Assembly: GCA_052170315.1 (NCBI GenBank)
Contig: JBQNAT010000012.1
Coordinates: 5,035-69,034 of the forward strand
DNA length: 64,000 bases
Origin: UBA9732 sp052170315
GTDB taxonomy: Bacteria; Spirochaetota; Spirochaetia; Sphaerochaetales; Sphaerochaetaceae
Direction of reading: 5' to 3'
Shown here in pieces: positions 15,604 to 24,181 of the stretch (the stretch's first letter is position 1; every line of letters starts with the position of its first letter). The position numbers and the translations under genes are program-made. The notes beneath the pieces are model-generated. The model saw nothing but the letters and a program-made list of their open reading frames with translations. It had not been told where the DNA came from and did no database searches.

Positions 15604-16684
15604 GCCGGAAATGAATCTCAAAGGCGAAGAAAAAACTATCCTCTCCCTGCGCTCGCTCTATGCCTCTTACGGCTATCAGCCATATAGAATGAGCCGCTTC
15701 GAAGAGTACGACCTTTATTCTGACAACAAGGATTTTCTTCCGTCAGGCAATATAATCACCTTTACGGATACAGACGGCAGGCTTCTTGCGCTCAAACCTG
15801 ATGTTACCCTTTCCATAGTCAAGAACCTTAAGGAAAACAGAGGATACGTAAACCGTATTTTCTACGATGAAAATGTCTATAGGGTTTCAGACCGGTTTGG
15901 AACTTTCAGGGAAATAACGCAGGCAGGGGTCGAGTGCGTAGGCGATATTGGCATTCTGGAACTTTCAGAGGCTGCTGTTCTGGCGCAGAAGAGCCTTAAG
16001 ATTATTTCCCAAGACTGTGTTCTTATGGTTTCTCATATGGGTATAGTTGAAGATTTTCTGAAAGAGCTGGGTTCGGAAGAGCTTTCCGCAAAGGCTCTTG
16101 AAGCCCTGAAAAGCAAAAACACCTGTGCTCTTGAAGCGCAGGCCTCAGAATATCCGGAAAAATTAGGAACGTTTCTTAAGCTTGAAAAACTTGCAATGCT
16201 AAGCGGAGACAATTGTGAAATCTATGACCAACTTATGAAACTTGGCGCAAAAAAAGAAGCATTAGAGGAACTTAAGAGCATCATTTCAGTTTTGGACAGC
16301 TCCTGCGCAAGGATTGATTTTTCGGTTCTGGGCGGTATGAAATACTATAACGGCATAACGTTCCGCGGCTATATCAGAGGGATTCCTGTTCCGGTGGTAT
16401 CGGGCGGCCAGTATGACAAACTTATGAAAAGAATGAACCGCAGTTCCAAGGCGATAGGTTTTGCCGTATATATGGATACAGTTGAAAGGATGTTTGAAAA
16501 GCCTGCCGAATATGATGTGGATACTGTTGTGCTTTACAAAGACAGGGACAGCGTTGAGGCTGTTATGAAAAAAACGCAGGAAATTAGAAATTCAGGCAAA
16601 ACGGCAGCTGCACTGAAAAAAATACCTGAGAAGCTCAGATACAGAGAAATTGTTTCTATGGAAGGAGGCAATGCGGATGCTTAA
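15596..16684 (+). CDS. hisZ: ATP phosphoribosyltransferase regulatory subunit
   Basis: HisZ is a histidyl-tRNA synthetase-like protein without aminoacylation activity that activates short-form HisG. The 362-residue product has the class II synthetase fold motif 1-like start (LRSLYASYGYQPYRMSRFEE), then GRLLALKPDVTLSIVKN, and the VLGGMKYYNGITFRGY motif near residue 245. Length agrees with HisZ and is shorter than HisS, with no anticodon-binding domain of full length. I chose the ATG at 15596 over the TTG at 15587; it overlaps the end of the regulator gene. HisG downstream is the short form, which needs HisZ, so the pair is consistent. Confidence 0.92.
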   Translation: MNEPEMNLKGEEKTILSLRSLYASYGYQPYRMSRFEEYDLYSDNKDFLPSGNIITFTDTDGRLLALKPDVTLSIVKNLKENRGYVNRIFYDENVYRVSDRFGTFREITQAGVECVGDIGILELSEAAVLAQKSLKIISQDCVLMVSHMGIVEDFLKELGSEELSAKALEALKSKNTCALEAQASEYPEKLGTFLKLEKLAMLSGDNCEIYDQLMKLGAKKEALEELKSIISVLDSSCARIDFSVLGGMKYYNGITFRGYIRGIPVPVVSGGQYDKLMKRMNRSSKAIGFAVYMDTVERMFEKPAEYDVDTVVLYKDRDSVEAVMKKTQEIRNSGKTAAALKKIPEKLRYREIVSMEGGNADA

Positions 16685-17309
16685 TATCGCTCTTCCAAAG
16701 GGACGTCTTGGTGAAAAAGCTTACCGAATGCTTGCAAAAGCGGGTTTTGATTGCTCAGAGGTACTTTCAGATTCAAGAAAACTTATTTTCACGAATGAAA
16801 AATCGAGGGTAAGGTTTTTCTGGGTCAAGCCAAGCGACATCTGCGTATACGTTGAGCGCGGCGCAGCTGATATAGGTATTGCGGGCAAGGATATAATTGT
16901 AGAATACGGAAGTAATGTGTACGAGCTTCTGGATTTGAAAATCGGAAAGTGCGGAATGTGCGTTGCCGCGGCAAAGGGCTTTCGTGACAATCATGATGTT
17001 ACCCTCAGAGTTGCGACCAAGTTTCCAAACATCGCAAGACAGTACTATGCCTCAATCGGCAGGGAAATAGACATAATACGACTGAACGGCTCTATAGAGC
17101 TTGCACCCGTTCTTGGGCTTTCGGACGTGATTGTGGATATCGTTGAAACAGGGACTACTCTTAAGGAAAACGGGCTTGAAGTGACGGAAAAAATAATTGA
17201 TATTTCAGCACGGCTCATTGCCAACAAGGCTTCATTTGAGTTCAAAAAAACAGAAATACTGAAAGTCGCCGCCGGTCTTAGAAGTCAGTCGGAGGGAAAA
17301 AATGATTAG
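16677..17309 (+). CDS. hisG: ATP phosphoribosyltransferase, short form
   Basis: HisG joins ATP and PRPP in the first step of histidine synthesis. The 210-residue product starts MLNIALPKGRLGEKAYRML and shows the phosphate-binding DVIVDIVETGTTLKENGLEV motif near the C-terminus. It lacks the C-terminal regulatory domain of the long form, matching the presence of hisZ. The ATG at 16677 is 8 bases after AGGAGG; the ATG at 16671 is too close to it. It overlaps the end of hisZ by 8 bases. Confidence 0.95.
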   Translation: MLNIALPKGRLGEKAYRMLAKAGFDCSEVLSDSRKLIFTNEKSRVRFFWVKPSDICVYVERGAADIGIAGKDIIVEYGSNVYELLDLKIGKCGMCVAAAKGFRDNHDVTLRVATKFPNIARQYYASIGREIDIIRLNGSIELAPVLGLSDVIVDIVETGTTLKENGLEVTEKIIDISARLIANKASFEFKKTEILKVAAGLRSQSEGKND

Positions 17310-18600
17310 GATAATGAAATACAAAAAGGTATCGGATTCGGAAATTTTTCGCCGCGGCACAGCTTATAACGACGTTTCAAAGATTGTTTCCTCGATTCTT
17401 TCCGATGTTGAAAAGCGCGGTGATGCGGCATTAAGGGAATATACAAAAAAGTTTGACGGCTGTGATATAGATGCCATTGAGGTTCCTTTTTCGGAGCTTG
17501 AGCAGGCCGCCGCTTCCATGGACAGTAATTTCATGCGTGTACTGAAAAAAGCCGCGGAAAACATCAGCTCTTATCACCGTCGCCAGATTCGCGAAAGCTT
17601 TGTCATTTCCGAAAAAGAAGGCATTGTCCTTGGCCAGAAAGTTGTGCCCGTAGCCGCTGCAGGCATTTATGTCCCGGGAGGAACCGCGGCATACCCGTCA
17701 ACCGTTCTTATGGACACTATCCCTGCCAAGCTGGCAGGTGTTGGACAGGTTATCATGGTATCACCTCCCGGCGGCAAAGACGGAAAAATCAGTTCCGCAG
17801 TACTTGCCGCCGCCTATGTGGCAGGTGTGGACAGAGTTTTCCGTGTAGGCGGCGCGCAGGCTGTGGCGGCTCTGGCGTACGGCACTCAGACCGTCCCGAA
17901 AGCGGATAAAATTGTAGGCCCCGGTAATATTTTTGTTGCCGAGGCCAAAAAACAGGTTTTAGGCATAGTTTCGATAGACATGATTGCAGGCCCCAGCGAA
18001 ATTCTAATCATCGCAGACGGGAAATCTGACCCCGAAATCCTTGCGGCTGATATGTTAAGTCAGGCCGAACATGACAAAAATGCTTCCGCGGTTTTGATAA
18101 CGGACTGCTCCGAGCTTGCCTTAAAAGTTTCAGCTGAACTTGAAAAACAGCTTTCGGAACTTCCCAGAGAAGAAATTGCAAGGGCCTCTATAGAAAACAA
18201 CGGTAAAATAATTATCGTTGATTCTATAAAACAAGCCATTGAAGTGAGCGACAGAATAGCCCCCGAGCATCTTGAGGTTTGTGTGGATTCTCCGTTTGAT
18301 TATCTTGACAGTATTCACAACGCGGGTTCAGTTTTTCTGGGGCGCAGCTGCCCTGAGGCGCTTGGCGATTATCTTGCAGGACCCAATCACACTCTGCCCA
18401 CAGGAGGAACCGCGCGGTTTTCTTCTCCGCTTTCTGTAAGCGACTTTGTAAAAACCTATCAGTTTACCTACTATACTCAGAAGGCTATCTCTTCCGTCGC
18501 GAAAGATATTGCGCTGTTTGCAAGAAAAGAAGGACTTGAAGCCCATGCCAGAAGCGCCCTTGCCAGGCTGAAAAATGATTTGAAAGGCGGTTTGAAATGA
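17302..18600 (+). CDS. hisD: Histidinol dehydrogenase
   Basis: HisD performs the last two NAD-dependent oxidations, histidinol to histidine. The 432-residue protein has the family blocks PVAAAGIYVPGGTAAYPSTV, DKIVGPGNIFVAEAKK, and the Zn/catalytic region AGPSEILIIAD followed by LSQAEHDKNASAVL. The C-terminal HTLPTGGTARFSSPLSV is also typical. The ATG follows GGAGGG and overlaps hisG by 8 bases; the stop overlaps hisC by 4. Confidence 0.97.
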   Translation: MIRIMKYKKVSDSEIFRRGTAYNDVSKIVSSILSDVEKRGDAALREYTKKFDGCDIDAIEVPFSELEQAAASMDSNFMRVLKKAAENISSYHRRQIRESFVISEKEGIVLGQKVVPVAAAGIYVPGGTAAYPSTVLMDTIPAKLAGVGQVIMVSPPGGKDGKISSAVLAAAYVAGVDRVFRVGGAQAVAALAYGTQTVPKADKIVGPGNIFVAEAKKQVLGIVSIDMIAGPSEILIIADGKSDPEILAADMLSQAEHDKNASAVLITDCSELALKVSAELEKQLSELPREEIARASIENNGKIIIVDSIKQAIEVSDRIAPEHLEVCVDSPFDYLDSIHNAGSVFLGRSCPEALGDYLAGPNHTLPTGGTARFSSPLSVSDFVKTYQFTYYTQKAISSVAKDIALFARKEGLEAHARSALARLKNDLKGGLK

Positions 18601-19664
18601 GCAGATTCCTTTCTCCGAAATACTGCGGCCTTGAACCCTATGCTCCGGGCGAACAGCCTTACTCAATGAAGGATTATATTAAGCTGAACACCAACGAAAG
18701 CCCGTTTCCGCCGTCTGAAAAATCCGTTGAGTATGCAAAGGCAAACACAAGGCCTCTTAATCTTTACAGTGACCCGGAATTGGCGGAACTTACTAAAAAA
18801 ATAGCATTATACTATAAAACAGACCCTTCAACCGTGCTTGTATCCAACGGTTCGGACGAGGTATTGAATTTTGCCTTCATGGCTTTTACAGATGATAAAA
18901 CGCCTGCCGTTTTTGCCGACATCACCTATGGTTTCTATCCCGTTTTTGCATGCCTGAACGGCAGCGCCGTTGATATTGTCCCGCTCAGAGAGGATTTTTC
19001 TCTTAATATTGATGACTATATAGGAAGAAACGGGACGGTCTTTATAGCAAATCCCAACGCTCCGACGGGTCTTGCCGTAAGTGTCGGAGAGATTGAGCGC
19101 CTGATTGTAAGCAATCCTTACAGAGTTGTGGTTGTGGATGAAGCTTATGTGGATTTCGGCGCAAAAAGCTGCATAAGGCTTGCGGAAAAATATGACAATC
19201 TTCTTGTGTGCCAGACCTTTTCGAAATCAAGGAGCTTTGCCGGAGGCCGCCTTGGCTATGCCATAGGCGCAAAGAGTCTTATTGACGATTTGAAGGTTAT
19301 AAAGTATTCGACAAACCCCTACAATGTAAATTCCATGACAAGCGCAATGGGAATTGGGATTTTAAACGATATGCCCTACTACACTGAAAACTGCAGAAAG
19401 ATTATGGAAAACAGGGCTTTCGCGGTGAAAGAACTCAAAGCTCTTGGTTTCACGATATTGGATTCAAAGGCTAACTTCATCTTCGTTTCCTCTGACAGAA
19501 TTGAAGGCGAAGCATACTACAGGGAGCTGAAAAAAAAAGGCATCCTTGTACGTCATTTCAACAAAGACAGAATTTCAAACTGGTGCAGAGTTTCAATAGG
19601 CACAAAAGAAAGCATTGAAGCTTTAATATCCAAAACAAAAGAGATACTTGGAGGGACGGTATGA
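18597..19664 (+). CDS. hisC: Histidinol-phosphate aminotransferase
   Basis: HisC is a PLP enzyme that transfers an amino group from glutamate to imidazole-acetol phosphate. The 355-residue protein opens with IKLNTNESPFPPS, and has NPNAPTG, VVVDEAYVDF and the Schiff-base lysine in TFSKSRSFAGGRLGYA. It is coupled to hisD by an ATGA overlap and to hisB by a 4-base overlap. Confidence 0.96.
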   Translation: MSRFLSPKYCGLEPYAPGEQPYSMKDYIKLNTNESPFPPSEKSVEYAKANTRPLNLYSDPELAELTKKIALYYKTDPSTVLVSNGSDEVLNFAFMAFTDDKTPAVFADITYGFYPVFACLNGSAVDIVPLREDFSLNIDDYIGRNGTVFIANPNAPTGLAVSVGEIERLIVSNPYRVVVVDEAYVDFGAKSCIRLAEKYDNLLVCQTFSKSRSFAGGRLGYAIGAKSLIDDLKVIKYSTNPYNVNSMTSAMGIGILNDMPYYTENCRKIMENRAFAVKELKALGFTILDSKANFIFVSSDRIEGEAYYRELKKKGILVRHFNKDRISNWCRVSIGTKESIEALISKTKEILGGTV

Positions 19665-20251
19665 GGACAGGACAAACGGAAAGAAAGACAACTGAAACGG
19701 ACGTGAAAATCTCCATCTCACTTGACGGAACGGGCAAGGGTGAAATCAGTACCGGCTTAGGTTTTTTTGACCACATGCTTAATCTTTTTGCCGCTCACGG
19801 AGGTTTTGACCTTTGCGTTTCCTGTGAGGGTGATACTTTTGTTGACGGCCATCACAGTGTTGAAGACACGGGCATAGCTCTTGGTATTGCGTTTAAGGAA
19901 GCTCTTGGTTCAAGGGCAGGCATACGGCGTTACGGGAGTATTATCCTTCCCATGGACGAAGCGATTATCCTCGCCGCCGCTGATATATCCGGCAGGGGCA
20001 TGCTTTGCTTCACCGCGGATTTTAAAACTGAGAAGATTGGTAATTTCGATACAGAGCTTGTTGAAGAGTTTTTCACCGCTTTCGTGTCTAACGCGGGTAT
20101 AACGCTTCACCTGAAACAGCTTGACGGAAGAAATTCCCACCATATCGCGGAAGGTTTTTTCAAGGCATCTGCAAGGGCTCTCAGAGCCGCAGTTGAAATT
20201 GATGAAAAACGCCCGAATGAAATTCCATCAACTAAAGGCACTCTGCTATGA
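19661..20251 (+). CDS. hisB: Imidazoleglycerol-phosphate dehydratase
   Basis: HisB dehydrates imidazole glycerol phosphate using two Mn ions. The 196-residue single-domain protein shows the duplicated metal-binding half-domains: GFFDHMLNLFAAHGGFD with DGHHSVEDTGIALG, and the second pair NAGITLHLKQLDGRNSHHIAE. There is no fused histidinol phosphatase domain as in enterobacteria. It overlaps hisC and hisH by 4 bases each. Confidence 0.97.
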   Translation: MRTGQTERKTTETDVKISISLDGTGKGEISTGLGFFDHMLNLFAAHGGFDLCVSCEGDTFVDGHHSVEDTGIALGIAFKEALGSRAGIRRYGSIILPMDEAIILAAADISGRGMLCFTADFKTEKIGNFDTELVEEFFTAFVSNAGITLHLKQLDGRNSHHIAEGFFKASARALRAAVEIDEKRPNEIPSTKGTLL

Positions 20252-20865
20252 CGGCCATCATTGACTACGGCGTGGGAAATCTGTTTTCCCTTAAAAGCTC
20301 TCTGAAAGCCATAGGTGAAGAGCCTGTAATTACAGGCGATAAAAACATACTCGAGTACGCTGACCGCCTTATCCTCCCGGGGGTCGGGGCTTTTCGGGAT
20401 GCTATCGCCGCTCTGAAGGAAAGCGGTATGGGTACAGCGGTGACTGAGCTTGCTTCACAAGGTAAGCCTGTTCTGGGAATTTGCCTTGGTATGCAGCTTA
20501 TGTTTGAAAAAGACTATGAGGACGGCGTCTATGAAGGCCTTGGACTTATTCCCGGAAGCATAATGGCAATTTCAGAAAGTATCCCACCGGCTCTTAAGAT
20601 TCCCCATACAGGCTGGAATTCCCTTATTTTACGAAAACCTTCAAGACTTTTCAAATATATCAGTGAAGGAGAATGTGTCTACTTTGTCCACTCATACCAT
20701 GCAACAGGCTGTGAGAATCAGACTATCGCAGTTGCGGAATACGGCAGCATGTTGACTGCATGCGTGGAATACGGAAATCTTTTCGGGACTCAGTTTCATC
20801 CTGAAAAAAGCGGAGATACAGGACTTCGGATATTGAAAGCCTTTATGGAGATGAAGCAATGCTGA
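20248..20865 (+). CDS. hisH: Imidazole glycerol phosphate synthase, glutaminase subunit
   Basis: HisH releases ammonia from glutamine and channels it to HisF. The 205-residue class I amidotransferase shows IDYGVGNLFSL at the start, the nucleophile cysteine in VLGICLGMQLMFE, and the His-Glu pair in GTQFHPEKSG. It overlaps hisB by 4 bases and hisA by 7. Confidence 0.97.
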   Translation: MTAIIDYGVGNLFSLKSSLKAIGEEPVITGDKNILEYADRLILPGVGAFRDAIAALKESGMGTAVTELASQGKPVLGICLGMQLMFEKDYEDGVYEGLGLIPGSIMAISESIPPALKIPHTGWNSLILRKPSRLFKYISEGECVYFVHSYHATGCENQTIAVAEYGSMLTACVEYGNLFGTQFHPEKSGDTGLRILKAFMEMKQC

Positions 20866-21572
20866 TTTTTCCAGCTGTAGATATACTTGAGGGAAAAGCC
20901 GTGAGACTTCTGAGAGGCGACTATGACAAAAGGACTGTTTACAGCGAACGGCCCTGGGAATATGCAGAAGACTTTGTTTCAAAAGGCTGTACCGCAATAC
21001 ATATCGTTGACCTTGACGGTGCAAGGACCGGCATTCCTGTAAATCTTGAAATTGTTAAAAGGATAGCCCAAACGGAAGGTCTTTTTTCTGAGGTTGGCGG
21101 AGGCGTAAGGGATATGAAGACGGTTGAAAAGCTGTTGAACGCAGGGGTTTCCAGAGTGATACTCGGAACGGCCGCTTTAAAAAATCCTGCTTTTTTAAAA
21201 GAGGCTGTCAGGGCTTTTAGCGATAAAATAGCTGTTGGAGTTGATATTAAACAGGGTAATATTGCCGTAAAAGGATGGATAGAAACATCCGATATGAACG
21301 GTTTTGATTTTATCCGAAACCTTGAAGATTTGCGCGTTGACAACATTATTGTTACCGATATTTCAAGAGACGGAGCAATGAGCGGCGCAAATACGGAACT
21401 TTATTCAAAGCTTTCGCGGGAAGTAAACATGAAAATTACCGCGTCCGGAGGAGTATCATCTCTGGCGGATGTACACGCTTTAAGAGCCCTGAACTTGTAC
21501 GGTTCAATAATAGGAAAAGCGTACTACAACGGCAGCCTGAGGCTTGAGGATGCTTTGGAGGCTGCGAAATGA
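20859..21572 (+). CDS. hisA: ProFAR isomerase
   Basis: HisA isomerises ProFAR to PRFAR. The 237-residue TIM barrel shows the catalytic Asp in FPAVDILEGKAVRLLRGD, the phosphate-binding EVGGGVRDMKTVEKLLNAGV and the second catalytic Asp in IIVTDISRDGAMSGANTELY. It overlaps hisH by 7 bases and hisF by 4. Confidence 0.97.
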   Translation: MLIFPAVDILEGKAVRLLRGDYDKRTVYSERPWEYAEDFVSKGCTAIHIVDLDGARTGIPVNLEIVKRIAQTEGLFSEVGGGVRDMKTVEKLLNAGVSRVILGTAALKNPAFLKEAVRAFSDKIAVGVDIKQGNIAVKGWIETSDMNGFDFIRNLEDLRVDNIIVTDISRDGAMSGANTELYSKLSREVNMKITASGGVSSLADVHALRALNLYGSIIGKAYYNGSLRLEDALEAAK

Positions 21573-22327
21573 TAACAAAACGAATTATTCCCTGCCTTGA
21601 CGTAAAAGACGGAAGAGTTGTCAAAGGCATAAACTTTAAAGGGCTGAAAGATGTATCTTCTCCAGTTGAGCTTGCCTCTTTCTATTCAGAAAACGGAGCG
21701 GACGAACTTGTATTCTATGACATAACTGCTTCATCCGAGGGACGGCGTTTTTTTACCGATATTCTTAAGGAAACGGCAAAACGTGTTTTTATTCCGCTGA
21801 CCGCGGGCGGGGGTATAATTTCAATAGAGGATTTTGACCGGGTTTTAAAGTGCGGCGCGGATAAAGTCAGCGTGAACTTCGGTGCAATAAAAAATCCCTC
21901 GCTGATAAAAAAAGCCGCCCTCCGCTACGGAAGCCAATGCGTAGTTCTTTCTGCGGATGTGAAACGGGTAAACGGAATGTTCCACGTTTTTGCCAAAGGC
22001 GGCAGGGAAGATACAGGCCTTGAAGCCGTGTCATGGATAAAAAGCTGCGTTGACAACGGCGCGGGAGAGGTTGTTCTGAACAGCATGGATACTGATGGGG
22101 TAAAGAAGGGTTTTGACATTGAGATGCTCAAGACCGTTTCCGAGTGTGTTAATGTTCCCGTTATAGCAAGCGGAGGCGCAGGATGCATTGAAGACTTCGT
22201 GGCTTTGTTCAAACTGCTTCCCCGTGTGGATGCGGGTCTTGCGGCATCTGTTTTCCATTATGGTGAAGTTGGAATACCGGAGCTTAAAAGAATTCTTTCT
22301 GAAAACGGCATAGAGGTGCGTTTATGA
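21569..22327 (+). CDS. hisF: Imidazole glycerol phosphate synthase, cyclase subunit
   Basis: HisF closes the imidazole ring using ammonia from HisH and yields AICAR as a by-product. The 252-residue TIM barrel begins TKRIIPCLDVKDGRVVKG with the catalytic Asp, and has PLTAGGGIISIEDFDRVL, LNSMDTDGVKKGFDIEML with the second Asp, and VPVIASGGAGCIEDF. It overlaps hisA and hisI by 4 bases each. Confidence 0.97.
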   Translation: MITKRIIPCLDVKDGRVVKGINFKGLKDVSSPVELASFYSENGADELVFYDITASSEGRRFFTDILKETAKRVFIPLTAGGGIISIEDFDRVLKCGADKVSVNFGAIKNPSLIKKAALRYGSQCVVLSADVKRVNGMFHVFAKGGREDTGLEAVSWIKSCVDNGAGEVVLNSMDTDGVKKGFDIEMLKTVSECVNVPVIASGGAGCIEDFVALFKLLPRVDAGLAASVFHYGEVGIPELKRILSENGIEVRL

Positions 22328-22659
22328 CGGATATAGATGAACTTAATTTTGATGAAAAAGGCCTGATACCTGCAATTGTAATAGACAGCAAAACTCGCCA
22401 GGTTCTTACTCTGGCCTATATGAACAGGGAATCTCTGAAAATCTCAATGGAAAAAAAGCTTACCTGCTTCTGGTCGCGCTCAAGAAAAAAGCTCTGGCTG
22501 AAAGGCGAGACAAGCGGAAATTTTCAGCGCATAGTCTCCATAACAAGCGACTGCGATGACGATGCTCTTATTATAGAGGTTATTCCTGACGGACCGGCCT
22601 GCCATACAGGGACATTTTCCTGCTTTACACATCCTGTTTACAGAAATAAGAGTTTGTAA
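22324..22659 (+). CDS. hisI: Phosphoribosyl-AMP cyclohydrolase
   Basis: HisI opens the adenine ring of PR-AMP. The 111-residue protein has LTLAYMNRESLKISMEKKLT, the FWSRSRKKLWLKGETSGN motif, and the zinc-binding cysteines in SDCDDDALIIEV and GPACHTGTFSCF. It is the single-domain form: there is no fused HisE pyrophosphohydrolase, and no hisE follows. It is the last gene of the operon and its stop lies one base from the stop of the convergent gtrA-like gene. Confidence 0.96.
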   Translation: MTDIDELNFDEKGLIPAIVIDSKTRQVLTLAYMNRESLKISMEKKLTCFWSRSRKKLWLKGETSGNFQRIVSITSDCDDDALIIEVIPDGPACHTGTFSCFTHPVYRNKSL

Positions 22660-22660
22660 G

Positions 22661-23182
22661 TCAGGCTTCTTTTTTCTTTTTAAAAAGCACGAATTTTTCA
22701 AGCGGGAAGAGAACCAGAGTATAGACCAGACCTGAAAACAGTACTGAAAGAGTGGGGGCCAGCTTTATGAAAAAAGCTGTTCCGGTTGACAGAAAGGCGT
22801 TGTTAAGGACTCCTTGAGTCCATGTAACTATGAAAATCAGGATTATGAGAATTGCAATATACAGCGAAAAACTCCATTTGGGGGCATTAGCCCTGAAAGT
22901 GGTTTTTTTGTTCTGTACATACTGGTAGCTGTTGGAAATCAAATTGGATATGAAAAAAGGCAGTACATAACCCCAGTTTGAGTTGCCTTTCCCCATGACG
23001 GTCTCACTGAAAACGGAAGACAGGAAGGACGGAAGAGGCGCTGTCCAGGACTTGAGGGCATAATATAGCGCATTTACGGCAATCAGCTGTATTACTGCGC
23101 CTATACCGCCTATCACAAGAAATTTGAGCATCTGGACAATAGTCCTGTCTTTATTTTTGCTTTCATTATTCCGGTTTGTCAT
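22661..23182 (-). CDS. GtrA-like membrane protein
   Basis: The 173-residue protein has four hydrophobic segments starting at MLKFLVIGGIGAVIQLIAVN and the GtrA-type signature NLISNSYQYVQNKKTTF in the middle. GtrA proteins are thought to move lipid-linked sugars across the membrane or to assist glycosyltransferases. No glycosyltransferase gene is adjacent, so the partner is unknown. The gene is convergent with hisI. Confidence 0.75.
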   Translation of the reverse strand: MTNRNNESKNKDRTIVQMLKFLVIGGIGAVIQLIAVNALYYALKSWTAPLPSFLSSVFSETVMGKGNSNWGYVLPFFISNLISNSYQYVQNKKTTFRANAPKWSFSLYIAILIILIFIVTWTQGVLNNAFLSTGTAFFIKLAPTLSVLFSGLVYTLVLFPLEKFVLFKKKKEA

Positions 23183-23576
23183 ACTTGCCGGATTATCGCA
23201 GAATAATGAATTTTTGTTAACGGTTCAGCTTAATGTGTAAAGCTGAAATTACAAAAAAAGACGTCCGGAAGGAAAACCGGACGCCTACACTAAAAGGAGG
23301 TATATTGAAAAAAACTGTTGCTCTGCCAATTTATAAGCAAGAGCCGTGCCAACTTAATACAAATTGCTGATTTTACGTATAAATAAATATAAAAAACTCT
23401 GTAAAACGCAATTTTTAAGTGTAAAAAGCGGAAAAACGAAACAAAAAGCAAAAGCTTACTGTGAAGAAATTGAATGCGGCGTGAAAATTTTACACAGTAT
23501 TTATATCGCTTTTCCTTATTGTTTACGGTCTTTCCCTATTGTGATACTATGCCTATGCCTTACTGCGGAGGATGAA
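23183..23576. other. 394-base gap with two hairpins and a strong ribosome site
   Basis: The gap between the gtrA-like gene and apt holds a hairpin CAGCTT/AAGCTG (23226-23245) and a strong hairpin CGTCCGG/CCGGACG (23262-23283). The second has an A-run on its left, so it looks like a terminator on the minus strand. An AAAGGAGG at 23293-23300 is followed by a 21-codon frame. Bases 23371-23560 are AT-rich and show nothing else I can name. Confidence 0.5.
23305..23370 (+). CDS. Possible 21-residue peptide after a strong ribosome site
   Basis: A TTG start sits 4 bases after AGGAGG (23295-23300) and opens a frame encoding MKKTVALPIYKQEPCQLNTN plus one Cys, ending in TGA. The ribosome site is among the strongest in the window, which is why I list it. 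The peptide has no recognised family. It could be a leader peptide for apt, 200 bases downstream, or chance. Confidence 0.25.
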   Translation: MKKTVALPIYKQEPCQLNTNC

Positions 23577-24101
23577 ATGAAAAAAGTAGAGGATTACATC
23601 ATTGCCATACCCGATTTTCCCGAGCCCGGAATTATTTTCCGTGATATAACGGGAATACTTGAAGACGCGGACGGCCTTAAGCTTGCCATAGACGAGCTTG
23701 TTAAGCTTATAGGCGATACCGAATTTGATTCCGTTGCGGGTGCCGAGTCCCGCGGTTTTATCCTTGGCATGCCGCTGGCATATCTTCTTCATAAACCGTT
23801 TATTCCTGTAAGAAAAGCGGGAAAACTTCCAAGAGAAACAGTATCGGAAACCTACGAGCTTGAGTATGGCAAAGCTACAATCGAAATTCACAGAGCCAGC
23901 GTCCATCCCGGAGACAGGGTAATTCTGATAGATGACCTTATTGCCACAGGAGGAACAATGAAGGCTGCCGTAAACCTTATTGAAAAATGCGGAGGAAGCG
24001 TAGTAAAAATCATAGCTCTTACGGAACTGAAGGGACTTAAAGGACGTTCGGCTCTTGAAGGCTATGACGTGGAAACGGCTGTAGTCTACGAAGGCAAGTA
24101 A
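23577..24101 (+). CDS. apt: Adenine phosphoribosyltransferase
   Basis: Apt salvages adenine to AMP with PRPP. The 174-residue protein starts KKVEDYIIAIPDFPEPGIIF and has the family blocks GAESRGFILGMPLA, PVRKAGKLP and the PRPP loop VILIDDLIATGGTMKAA. The ATG at 23577 follows GCGGAGGATGAA; the much longer frame from 23364 would add a Cys- and Lys-rich stretch not seen in the family. Confidence 0.95.
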   Translation: MKKVEDYIIAIPDFPEPGIIFRDITGILEDADGLKLAIDELVKLIGDTEFDSVAGAESRGFILGMPLAYLLHKPFIPVRKAGKLPRETVSETYELEYGKATIEIHRASVHPGDRVILIDDLIATGGTMKAAVNLIEKCGGSVVKIIALTELKGLKGRSALEGYDVETAVVYEGK

Positions 24102-24181
24102 AAGTTATCTAACTTCACGTAATTCAAACTTTTTGCTATATTGGGACCGTACACGGGAAAAATCCCGCTTTGGAGTATAAA

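Noticed and set aside
23221..23300. Structured non-coding RNA or riboswitch before apt
   Set aside because: Two simple hairpins only; no match in memory to purine, SRP or 6S RNA patterns. The second hairpin looks like a minus-strand terminator.
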